A DNA stretch of 6,615 nucleotides, from positions 1-6,615 of the forward strand of contig URIN01000086.1 in assembly GCA_900547915.1 (NCBI GenBank), given 5' to 3'. A program made the translations under genes and the position numbers. Below are positions 1 to 6,549 of the stretch, piece by piece (the first letter of the stretch is position 1; each line of letters opens with the position of its first letter). The notes under the pieces were generated by a model. That model worked only from the letters and a program-made list of their open reading frames with translations, did no database searches and was not told the origin of the DNA. This DNA is from an uncultured Clostridium sp. GTDB lineage: Bacteria > Bacillota > Clostridia > Oscillospirales > Acutalibacteraceae.

Positions 1-12
1 ACAGATTTTGTA

Positions 13-18
13 TATAAT
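13..18 (+). promoter_or_regulatory. Candidate -10 box for the ireB unit
   Basis: A perfect TATAAT lies at 13-18, which would start transcription near base 25 and give a leader of about 29 bases before the GTG start of ireB. The matching -35 box would lie left of the window, so it cannot be checked. A competing reading is that bases 1-57 are the end of an upstream gene: frame 1 is open from base 1 and its TGA at 55-57 overlaps the ireB start as GTGA. In that case the TATAAT would be chance. Confidence 0.35.
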
Positions 19-53
19 GGTCTTGTATATTCAGTGCAGGAGGTGACTTTACT

Positions 54-299
54 GTGACAGATAAAACAATGACTTTTAAGCTGGGCGACGATCACGAGGA
101 TTACATGAGGGAAACGCTGACTCAGGTATTTGACGCACTTAAAGAAAAGGGTTATAACCCTATCAATCAGATTGTGGGATACATCTTATCTGAGGACCCG
201 ACTTATATCACTACTCACAATAATGCGCGCAGCCTTATTCGCAGAATAGACAGAGATGAGCTGCTTGCGGAAATGGTAAAGTCATACCTTAACACCTGA
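54..299 (+). CDS. ireB: IreB family regulatory phosphoprotein (UPF0297)
   Basis: This 81-residue protein belongs to the IreB/UPF0297 (YrzL) family of small cytoplasmic regulators in Firmicutes. In Enterococcus faecalis, IreB is a substrate of the PASTA Ser/Thr kinase IreK and its phosphatase IreP, and it affects cephalosporin resistance; that role is transferred by family, not proven here. Family hallmarks visible are [19 protein letters not shown] (residues 31-49), then an asparagine/arginine-rich stretch [14 protein letters not shown] (56-69) and a short helical tail. Length is normal for the family. The start is GTG at 54, because AGGAGGTGA at 38-46 sits 7 bases upstream. An ATG at codon 6 would remove Thr2 and Thr5, which appear to match the two phosphorylated threonines (Thr4 and Thr7) of the E. 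faecalis protein. The next gene follows after 34 bases. The ruvX gene often found next to this family is absent on the downstream side. Confidence 0.95.
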   Translation: MTDKTMTFKLGDDHEDYMRETLTQVFDALKEKGYNPINQIVGYILSEDPTYITTHNNARSLIRRIDRDELLAEMVKSYLNT

Positions 300-333
300 T
301 TGTGGCTGAGATTATTTAAAAGGAGGGTTTTAC

Positions 334-624
334 ATGGCAGAAGAGAAAGAAACTTTCCTTACCTATAAGGGCAGACCTCTTGTTAGGTGCGGAAAAGAAA
401 TATACTACGGCAGTATGTCCGACCCGTATGTAGCATGCTTTCGAATCCAGTCTGAAAAAGACTTTAAGGATATAACTCTTTCCGACAAGATCATTATTCA
501 GATTCTCAGAACGGACCCCAATTTAAGCCTTAAGGATAAGGTTGTTAAAAAAGCTGAAAAGCAAGGACTTTACAATGCTCTTGACCTTGGCTCCATATGG
601 CTTGAAAGAGAACTTAAAAAGTGA
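334..624 (+). CDS. Conserved hypothetical protein, 96 aa, clostridial
   Basis: This is a small soluble protein without a signal peptide or membrane segment. I recognise its general form (an N-terminal KETFLTYKGRPLVRCG, then IYYGSMSD, and a C-terminal GLYNALDLGSIWLER) as a conserved clostridial family, but I know of no assigned function. The first two thirds (residues 7-60) look mainly beta-stranded, and the end (66-96) looks helical and lysine-rich. The ATG at 334 is supported by AGGAGG at 321-326 with a 7-base spacer. It lies 34 bases after ireB on the same strand, and both end at the terminator at 646-679, so they are probably co-transcribed. This makes a link to IreB signalling possible but unproven. 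No catalytic motif is apparent. Confidence 0.85.
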   Translation: MAEEKETFLTYKGRPLVRCGKEIYYGSMSDPYVACFRIQSEKDFKDITLSDKIIIQILRTDPNLSLKDKVVKKAEKQGLYNALDLGSIWLERELKK

Positions 625-645
625 AATGCCACATAGGCAAAGAAA

Positions 646-679
646 ATCCCCGGTTTATAAAAACCGGGGATATTTTTTT
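646..679. terminator. Bidirectional intrinsic terminator between convergent units
   Basis: An 11-bp perfect stem (646-656 with 661-671, core CCCCGG/CCGGGG) closes a 4-base loop and is followed on the plus strand by seven T at 673-679. On the minus strand the hairpin is followed by TTTTC from 646 downward, so it can also stop the membrane-protein gene that ends at 694. It serves the ireB unit from the left and the 694-2223 gene from the right. Confidence 0.92.
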
Positions 680-693
680 ATTTCACGTTCATT

Positions 694-2223
694 CTATTTT
701 GTTATCTTGCCTTCGCTGAGCATTTTCTCAAATTCCTCAAGAGGAACAAATTTATGCTCAAATCCGGCAGCATTATTCCAAATATCCGCATTATCGCTAT
801 GATGAACTGCATTTACGCTTGAATGAGGAAGATATACTGATGTGGCATAATATTCCTCTTTATAATCATAAACCTTCTTTTCTCTTGCAAATATAAAAGT
901 ATGGGAGGTCATTATTACAACCGTTAAAGCGGCACACGCCATGCCTAATTTAAACATATCAAATCCATACAGCTCTTTTAAATCCGCCAGAATAAGTAAA
1001 TATGCAAGCATGAAAAAGAACATCATGAAAACACAGCAACGGAAGCCACAAGGTGACACTGCAAAAAACGGGGAGAAAGATAACAGCCCGAGAATAAACA
1101 ATATAACCACAAGTGTGCCATGCTTTATTTTTTTAATGATATATTTAAAGATAAGAACAAACAATACGATACAGCTTACTGCATATAAAATTGCTGAAAC
1201 TATAATTCCCGTAATAAATGTTTTGCTTGCTACAGAAAGATCATACGGATAATAAAAAGCGGTGTATAAAGAAACTGAAAAAGCGGGCAAATATGTTATA
1301 ACTGACACTGCCACAGCGATCTTTACCTTTGTAGAAAACAAGTTCTGCTTTTTTACCGCGTATATTACAGCAATAATAATTGTTGCATAAAAGAAGATAG
1401 ATATAGATAACAGGAAAAATGGATACTGCAAATTCCCGAGAACAAGTTCTACCGCATCAGAAAGACTGCCTGAAAAAATCGTTGACCTGTAAGCCGAATC
1501 AAGGTCCTTATATGTATAATACGTATAAGTTTTTGTATAATCAATAAACTTTGTAAACAGCAGTATTATTCCAAGACCTATTACAGTTGAAGAAAACAAA
1601 GCTGCCGGTGCATATGCTTTTTTATGTTTACGAATGAAAAATATCAAAAATCCAAATGCAATAACAGTATTTACAACTGCATTTGATTCAACGAACAGCT
1701 GACTTGACAGACCTAATATAAAAAGCAAAAAACAAGTCATAAAATCAGATTTGAATTTACCTTGCTCTACCCTTAGCAGAATTAGTATTGCTAAAGAAAA
1801 AAGAACAATCGGAATATAGTAATTTATAAAAGAACTCATCCATGAATATGTTTTGCTTAAAACAGGTAAAGGCTGAAGCAGCATAAAAGCCATAACATAA
1901 TGGCGTGCATATTTTAGATTAATTATTTTTTCAACAATAACCGCAAGCGCAACTGTAAGCACTGTCTGCAAAGCATAAAAAAGCCCAGTGTGATTACTGA
2001 AAAACAACAAAACAGCATTGCCCAACACCCTGCCGTTTCCGTAATAAACAACATATTTGATAAACTCACTTATGCTGTGATATTCAAACTGGAATTTAAA
2101 TATAAGATCATCAACCGTTGGAATAAAGAACGAACTCATCACAAACAGCATGATTATTTCAAGCACAAAGACGCAGACTGAAATCTTATCTTTTCTTGAT
2201 GATTTTTTTAAACGCTCAATCAA
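694..2223 (-). CDS. Polytopic membrane protein, GT-C/DUF6056-like
   Basis: This 509-residue integral membrane protein has roughly ten to twelve hydrophobic segments (for example 15-34, 82-98, 132-150, 161-176, 183-197, 206-224, 266-289, 299-320, 335-361, 370-388, 396-412 and 424-443). An Asp-Asp pair (38-39) sits in the first outward loop, followed by NGR (63-65), a glutamate in FVESN (177-181) and an arginine in SPCGFR (390-395). This layout recalls GT-C fold glycosyltransferases and the DUF6056/GtrII-like group, which move sugars from lipid carriers at the outer membrane face. The substrate cannot be read from the sequence, and the assignment rests on topology and a few motifs only. A soluble tail of about 65 residues follows the last helix. 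The start is TTG at 2223, with AAGGA at 2235-2239 and an 11-base spacer, so it is somewhat uncertain. It is flanked by terminators on both sides and appears to be its own transcription unit. Hand counts of three 60-base lines gave 23-38% G+C, lower than counts of 42-45% in the exporter genes. Confidence 0.8.
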   Translation of the reverse strand: MIERLKKSSRKDKISVCVFVLEIIMLFVMSSFFIPTVDDLIFKFQFEYHSISEFIKYVVYYGNGRVLGNAVLLFFSNHTGLFYALQTVLTVALAVIVEKIINLKYARHYVMAFMLLQPLPVLSKTYSWMSSFINYYIPIVLFSLAILILLRVEQGKFKSDFMTCFLLFILGLSSQLFVESNAVVNTVIAFGFLIFFIRKHKKAYAPAALFSSTVIGLGIILLFTKFIDYTKTYTYYTYKDLDSAYRSTIFSGSLSDAVELVLGNLQYPFFLLSISIFFYATIIIAVIYAVKKQNLFSTKVKIAVAVSVITYLPAFSVSLYTAFYYPYDLSVASKTFITGIIVSAILYAVSCIVLFVLIFKYIIKKIKHGTLVVILFILGLLSFSPFFAVSPCGFRCCVFMMFFFMLAYLLILADLKELYGFDMFKLGMACAALTVVIMTSHTFIFAREKKVYDYKEEYYATSVYLPHSSVNAVHHSDNADIWNNAAGFEHKFVPLEEFEKMLSEGKITK

Positions 2224-2260
2224 TTCAAATTCATTCCTTAATAACTTATAAATATAAAAT

Positions 2261-2292
2261 TATCAAAAAGCCGCTCAACATATTGTGAGCGG
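2261..2292 (-). terminator. Intrinsic terminator after the sugar kinase gene
   Basis: On the minus strand the arms at 2286-2292 and 2271-2277 form CCGCTCA/TGAGCGG around an 8-base loop, and the 3' side runs into CTTTTTGATAATTTT. The hairpin begins 8 bases after the kinase stop codon. The 76-base gap 2224-2299 otherwise holds only the leader of the membrane-protein gene. Flanking A and T runs extend the stem, so weak function on the plus strand is possible, but no plus-strand gene needs it. Confidence 0.85.
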
Positions 2293-2299
2293 TTTTTTG

Positions 2300-3403
2300 T
2301 TACTGACAAATAGATTTTACGATATTCTCCATTTCGTCCATATGCTTTTCCATATCGGCAACTAAAGTAAACTGATTACGTGCTCTTACAAGATTATGCT
2401 CAGGATATGCGATTTTAAAATATGTATCTCCGTTAATATAATCAGTTAAAAAGCGCATACCGCATTCAAATGTCATAAGCAGTGCGGAAAAAGCAAGGTT
2501 GTCCTTCTCGCATTGAGTAAGGCTCTCCCCTGCCTCAGAAAGGAATCCCTGAGCATAGGCTTTGAAATAATCAAGATCTATTGATACTTTATCAAGATCT
2601 TTTTCATCCTCTTCTGCTGTATTCGCTCCAAAACGGATAGAATCACCAAAATCATACAGAGCAAGTCCGGGCATTACTGTGTCTAAATCTATTACACATA
2701 CAGCTTTTGTGCTGAACGCATCAAACATAACATTATTTAGCTTTGTATCATTATGTGTAACCCTGAGTGGGAGTTTTGATTCTTTAACAAGATCAACAAG
2801 ACGAGGGCAGTAATCTTTTCTTGAGTTTACAAACTCAATCTCTTCTGGGCATTCAATCACACGCCCTGCCAAATCATTCTCAACAGCAGGCAAAAACTCA
2901 TTTTCATATCTGTACTGTGTGTTATGAAAATTAGGTATAGTTTCATAAAGAGTATCCGCAGGAAAAGCAGAAAGAAGCCTTTGAAATTTGCCGAAAGCAA
3001 CTCCGCTCTGCCCAAAAAGCTCTGCGCTGTCAACACTGTTGTAGCTGACTGAATCGGTAACAAAAACATAAGCCCGGTAAAAATCACCGTTTGATGATTT
3101 ATAATACTTGTCGCCCGCCTTGGTCTTAATAAAATGAAGTGTTTCCCTATTCTCGTCTCCGCCGTATTTTTTTATCTCTTTTCTAAGATAAGAGGTAACG
3201 CTGAATATATTATCCATAAGATGATCTATGTCTTTAAAAACATTAGGGTTTACCTTTTGAACAACATATTTCCATTCTGTGCCGTTATCATCATAAACGG
3301 CAAGAAAAGTTGTATTAATATGGCCTGAACCGAAAAGTTCACAGCTTACAAGCCTGCCTTTAAATTCAAACTGCTTCAAAACCTCGTTAAGAATATTATC
3401 CAA
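2300..3403 (-). CDS. Phosphotransferase family sugar kinase, N-acetylhexosamine 1-kinase-like
   Basis: This 367-residue cytoplasmic protein has the aminoglycoside-phosphotransferase/choline-kinase fold. It closely resembles NahK (N-acetylhexosamine 1-kinase), which phosphorylates the anomeric position of GlcNAc or GalNAc in the lacto-N-biose/galacto-N-biose route. Visible motifs are a glycine loop GSGHINTTF (25-33), a likely ATP-site lysine in VVQKVN (47-52), the catalytic loop THNDTKLNNV (216-225, base probably Asp219), a metal-binding segment VIDLDTVMPG (237-246) and YDFGDSIRFG (250-259). Length is close to the roughly 360 residues usual for NahK. The TTG start at 3403 is backed by a very strong GGAGGAGGAG at 3409-3418. 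It is transcribed alone, from the promoter at 3439-3467 to the terminator after 2300. No phosphorylase, epimerase or transporter of the route is adjacent, so the substrate is inferred; another hexose kinase of this family is possible. Confidence 0.88.
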   Translation of the reverse strand: MDNILNEVLKQFEFKGRLVSCELFGSGHINTTFLAVYDDNGTEWKYVVQKVNPNVFKDIDHLMDNIFSVTSYLRKEIKKYGGDENRETLHFIKTKAGDKYYKSSNGDFYRAYVFVTDSVSYNSVDSAELFGQSGVAFGKFQRLLSAFPADTLYETIPNFHNTQYRYENEFLPAVENDLAGRVIECPEEIEFVNSRKDYCPRLVDLVKESKLPLRVTHNDTKLNNVMFDAFSTKAVCVIDLDTVMPGLALYDFGDSIRFGANTAEEDEKDLDKVSIDLDYFKAYAQGFLSEAGESLTQCEKDNLAFSALLMTFECGMRFLTDYINGDTYFKIAYPEHNLVRARNQFTLVADMEKHMDEMENIVKSICQ

Positions 3404-3438
3404 AAAAACTCCTCCTCCAAGAAAAAGCCTGTTTCATA

Positions 3439-3467
3439 ATTTTAACATAACGACAGTATTTTGTAAA
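3439..3467 (-). promoter_or_regulatory. Sigma-A promoter with extended -10 for the sugar kinase
   Basis: On the minus strand TTTACA (3462-3467) is separated by exactly 17 bases from TAAAAT (3439-3444), with TGT just before the -10 forming an extended -10 element. The predicted start near 3432 gives a short leader of roughly 28 bases containing the strong ribosome binding site at 3409-3418. No obvious operator palindrome overlaps it. Confidence 0.8.
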
Positions 3468-3480
3468 CCACTATTATAAT

Positions 3481-3513
3481 AAAAAGGAAATCCCCGCCTT
3501 TCGGCAGGGATTT
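3481..3513 (-). terminator. Intrinsic terminator after the ABC permease gene
   Basis: On the minus strand an 11-bp stem (3503-3513 with 3488-3498) closes a GAAA tetraloop and is followed by CCTTTTTATT. One pair is a U-G wobble on the minus-strand RNA but a C-A mismatch on the plus strand, so the structure is tuned to the minus strand. It lies about 21 bases past the permease stop codon and separates it from the kinase promoter. Confidence 0.92.
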
Positions 3514-3534
3514 CAGATGAAAGGAGATATATGA

Positions 3535-4785
3535 TTACTCTCGTCTTAAAGCGTCAATCGGACTTAACTTAGCGGCTTTTCTTGCAGGATAAATGCCGAA
3601 GAACAGGCCAACGCCGCATGAGAACAAGAGTGCAACAGCAATAATAAGAATATTGATATTTGGTTTAATATCAATTATAGAACATGCTAGGTAAGCACCT
3701 GAAATTCCTATTACAAGTCCTATAACACCGCCTATAAGACAAAGGATTATGGACTCCGTTAGGAACTGCATAGTTATTGCTTTTGTTTTGGCGCCTAGAG
3801 ATTTTCGTATACCTATCTCCCGCGTTCGCTCCGTTACCGAAACAAGCATAATATTCATAACGCCTATACCGCCGACTATTAGTGAGATAGCGCCTACACA
3901 GGCTATAAAGGCGGTCAAAACGGATACGATAATATCAACCAGTTCAACATACGTTGCCATATCTTCTGCCGAATAGAGATCATTTGAATAGTTACCATGA
4001 GCAGCCTTAAGATAGTTTACAGAGGCATTTCCGATGGCGTCATTATTAGCGCCTTCCTCGCCTATTACAAACACAGAGGATACAGTAGGATCTGATCCTG
4101 TAAGCCTTGAAAGCGTTGTGCACGGAACAAAAATGGCAATTGTCATTTTGCTTCCTGTCTGGAACATTTCACTAAATCCGCTGCTTCCGCCACCCATAGT
4201 ACTTATAAGGGAATCAATATCCGCAACACCGCAAAGGCGCATTTTCATAGTAGAACCAGTGGATGAAACAGTTAAATACTGACCCACAACATCTTCATAG
4301 CCAAATGCTAATTTAGCACTTTCCGTACCGATTACAGCAACAGGATTGGAAGCGTTATATTCCTCCTCAGTGAAGAAACGACCGTATTTAGCACCTTCAG
4401 GGAACATAAACTGAACATCGGAATTAACACCGATAATCATAACGGTAGCCTCTTCTGCGGAAGCGTCAATAGTTGCATTAGCAAAACCCATCATCATAGG
4501 CGAGCAATGGTCAACACCGCTGACTCTTTTTTTGATATTATCAACATCATCAAGAGTAATATAATCACTATCTTGCGCCTGAGTGGCATCCACAGATACG
4601 AGCACGGCATTTGCGCCCATATCCTCAATAAGCGATACTATATAATCACGCACTCCGGTACCTGCTCCGATAATCATAATAACAGAGCTAATACCGATAA
4701 TGATGCCAAGCATGGTTAGCAGCGATCTCATCCAATTTGCGCGGATACATTTAATAGCAATTTTAAAACTTTCTGAAATATTCAT
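3535..4785 (-). CDS. ABC exporter permease, MacB/FtsX type
   Basis: This 416-residue permease has four membrane segments. The first is at about residues 20-41, a large extracytoplasmic MacB-type domain spans about 42-280, and three further helices lie at about 283-315, 342-372 and 379-399. Signature stretches are RSLLTMLGIIIGISSV (20-35), GGIGVMNIMLVSVTERTREI (305-324) with the coupling segment through GIRKSLGAK (325-333), and the C-terminal YPARKAAKLSPIDALRRE (399-416). These are typical of MacB permeases working with a MacA-like fusion protein. Unlike proteobacterial MacB, no ATPase domain is fused, and no separate ATPase gene lies in the window. The ATG at 4785 has GGAG at 4793-4796 with a 7-base spacer, only 13 bases after the stop of the fusion-protein gene, so the two are co-transcribed and probably translationally coupled. 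The likely role is export of a peptide, antibiotic or other amphipathic compound; the substrate is unknown. Confidence 0.92.
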   Translation of the reverse strand: MNISESFKIAIKCIRANWMRSLLTMLGIIIGISSVIMIIGAGTGVRDYIVSLIEDMGANAVLVSVDATQAQDSDYITLDDVDNIKKRVSGVDHCSPMMMGFANATIDASAEEATVMIIGVNSDVQFMFPEGAKYGRFFTEEEYNASNPVAVIGTESAKLAFGYEDVVGQYLTVSSTGSTMKMRLCGVADIDSLISTMGGGSSGFSEMFQTGSKMTIAIFVPCTTLSRLTGSDPTVSSVFVIGEEGANNDAIGNASVNYLKAAHGNYSNDLYSAEDMATYVELVDIIVSVLTAFIACVGAISLIVGGIGVMNIMLVSVTERTREIGIRKSLGAKTKAITMQFLTESIILCLIGGVIGLVIGISGAYLACSIIDIKPNINILIIAVALLFSCGVGLFFGIYPARKAAKLSPIDALRRE

Positions 4786-4798
4786 ATCTGAGCTCCGA

Positions 4799-6535
4799 TT
4801 AATCCGATGTTACTCTGACCTCAAAAGTATCCTCAGTATAATCCGAGGAAGGTGTGGAAACGATTTTATCGCCCACTTGAAGTCCGCTTGTTACCTGATA
4901 TACGGAATCGGAAACTGCGCCGGTTTCGATAAGAGTTTTAGTAACTGTTTTTTCTTCTTCATTATAAAGGTATACATACGTACCTGTTTTTTCTAGAATA
5001 ATAGATTCAATAGGCACAGTAATGATGTTCTGATAATCACCTACTGCAATCTCAACATCAGCGTCAAAACCTGCGATGATATTATCATCTGCATTATTTA
5101 CCGAAACCTGAACTTCAACGCCCGCACCTGTTGATGTAAGACTTGAAAGGCCGCTGATTCCGGCAATTGAACCAACGCTGTCAAGGATAGAGCCCGAAGA
5201 ACCGCCTGTAGCAACAGGAGCCTTTGAAAGAACCTCACCTGTATATTTTCCATAGGCAGTTGTGATAGTTGCAGGCATTCCTACTTTTACCTTATGAATA
5301 TCATATTCACCGAGTGAAAGCGTAACTACCATTGTATCAAGGTTTTCAAGAACCATTCCAGATGAAAGAAGACTTGTTTGCTCTCCTGGATAAATATCGC
5401 ATGATGTAATTGTTCCGTCAAATGCAGCAGTCCAGCCTGCTTCAAGCTCATTGCCTGCTTCCTGAACAGAATCAAGTGCGCTCTTTGCAGTATCCATAAC
5501 CTGCTTTTTAGCATATACGGTTGTGTCTGAAGAGTTGAGCTCATATATTTCTCTCTGAGCATAAAGAGCAGCAAGACGAAGTTCAAGAGCAGTCGCCTGT
5601 ATATTAGGAGACGAAGCAAATGACTGACCTAACTGTGACCAGTCAACACCTGAAACAGCTGCCTCTATCATATCAACTGCAACGCCACTTTCTACAATAA
5701 GCTTAGTTTCGTCAATAATACCCTGCTGAATAGCGTCTGATACAGCCTTGCCGACTGCTTCTGCTATTTTATCAGGAGCATAAACACCGCTGGAAATAGC
5801 ATCTGATACCTGCTCCATCACAATTCTGAGAAGTTCATTAGTCTGCTGAACATCATCTGAAAGAGAGGTTATAGTTTCAACAAGATCTGTAAGAGCCTGT
5901 ATAGCACCTTCCATTGTAGGTGGATATGTAACAGACTCAGTAGTTGATTCTGTTGTGCTTGACGATGTTTCTGTTGGTTTTGTTGATTCCTCAGGAACTT
6001 CTGTTGAAGGCTTAGTGGTGGTTGGAATGCTCGGAAGTGTATAATCCGGCTTTACAGTGGTATAAGCAATTTCACCACCGAGTTTCTGCACCTGTTTTTC
6101 AAGATCTGCAATTTCATCGTTAACCGCTGAGAGATTAGCCTTGGCGGTTTTCTGATCATTTACAGCCTGACGGTAAGTATCCCTTGCCTGCTTATAGGTG
6201 CTGTTAAGACTGCTTATCTGAGAGTCAAGTGAGGAAGTATCAAAAGTGGCAAGCAGGTCACCCTGTTTCACCTGATCACCTGTCTTTACAAACACTTCCT
6301 TGACGGTTGCAACGGCTCCCACCTTATACTCCTTAGAAGTACCCGCAGAAACGGTGCCCGTTGCACTTACGGTTTCATTGATCTCGCCTGTACCTATAGT
6401 TGTAAGTGTTACAGCAGTCTTTTTATTGCTGCTTGCCGCTACACCTATAACAGTGCCCAAGATAGCTATAACGAGCACTACGGAAATGGCAATAATGATC
6501 TTTTTCTTTTTACCGGTTTTCTTAATTGTAGCCAT
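4799..6535 (-). CDS. HlyD/MacA-family membrane fusion (adaptor) protein
   Basis: This 578-residue protein is anchored by one N-terminal helix (about 12-33) after a lysine-rich cytoplasmic start, with the rest outside the membrane. In order it shows the first beta and lipoyl half (53-98, with VKEVFVKTGDQVKQGDLLATFD at its end), a coiled-coil arm (about 101-155), a long insert (156-311), the return arm (312-365), the second lipoyl half (372-399, FDGTITSCDIYPGE), a beta-barrel region (about 400-500) with a Gly/Ser-rich insert (443-472), and a membrane-proximal domain (501-578, VPIESIILEKTG). It is well above the roughly 370-400 residues usual for MacA because of the two inserts. The ATG at 6535 is chosen because AGAGG at 6544-6548 lies 8 bases upstream and a typical Lys-rich/TM start follows. 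A GTG at 6604 would add 23 residues running through a hairpin and has no ribosome binding site. It precedes the permease gene by 13 bases and is its presumed partner. Confidence 0.92.
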   Translation of the reverse strand: MATIKKTGKKKKIIIAISVVLVIAILGTVIGVAASSNKKTAVTLTTIGTGEINETVSATGTVSAGTSKEYKVGAVATVKEVFVKTGDQVKQGDLLATFDTSSLDSQISSLNSTYKQARDTYRQAVNDQKTAKANLSAVNDEIADLEKQVQKLGGEIAYTTVKPDYTLPSIPTTTKPSTEVPEESTKPTETSSSTTESTTESVTYPPTMEGAIQALTDLVETITSLSDDVQQTNELLRIVMEQVSDAISSGVYAPDKIAEAVGKAVSDAIQQGIIDETKLIVESGVAVDMIEAAVSGVDWSQLGQSFASSPNIQATALELRLAALYAQREIYELNSSDTTVYAKKQVMDTAKSALDSVQEAGNELEAGWTAAFDGTITSCDIYPGEQTSLLSSGMVLENLDTMVVTLSLGEYDIHKVKVGMPATITTAYGKYTGEVLSKAPVATGGSSGSILDSVGSIAGISGLSSLTSTGAGVEVQVSVNNADDNIIAGFDADVEIAVGDYQNIITVPIESIILEKTGTYVYLYNEEEKTVTKTLIETGAVSDSVYQVTSGLQVGDKIVSTPSSDYTEDTFEVRVTSD

Positions 6536-6549
6536 TTTCAAAACCTCTG

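Noticed and set aside
941..1252. Plus-strand open frame of 103 codons inside the membrane-protein gene.
   Set aside because: It is a shadow of the minus-strand gene, with no ribosome binding site and no recognisable protein character.
2238..2266. TTGATA-17-TATTAA as a promoter for the membrane-protein gene on the minus strand.
   Set aside because: The spacing is good, but the -10 overlaps the AAGGA box and the transcript would start after it, giving a nearly leaderless message. The region is also simply AT-rich.
3521..3572. Plus-strand AAGGAGATATATG followed by a 13-codon frame (starts MITLVLK).
   Set aside because: It is antisense to the 3' end of the permease and its trailer, has no promoter I can see, is preceded by a hairpin, and its product is too short to support. 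Chance is likely.
3749..4282. Plus-strand open frames across the permease gene.
   Set aside because: They are antisense shadows of conserved permease motifs, without start signals.
5326..5619. Minus-strand open frame of 97 codons inside the fusion-protein gene in another frame.
   Set aside because: It lies fully within a well-supported coding region and its translation is low-complexity Leu/Arg/Gln-rich.
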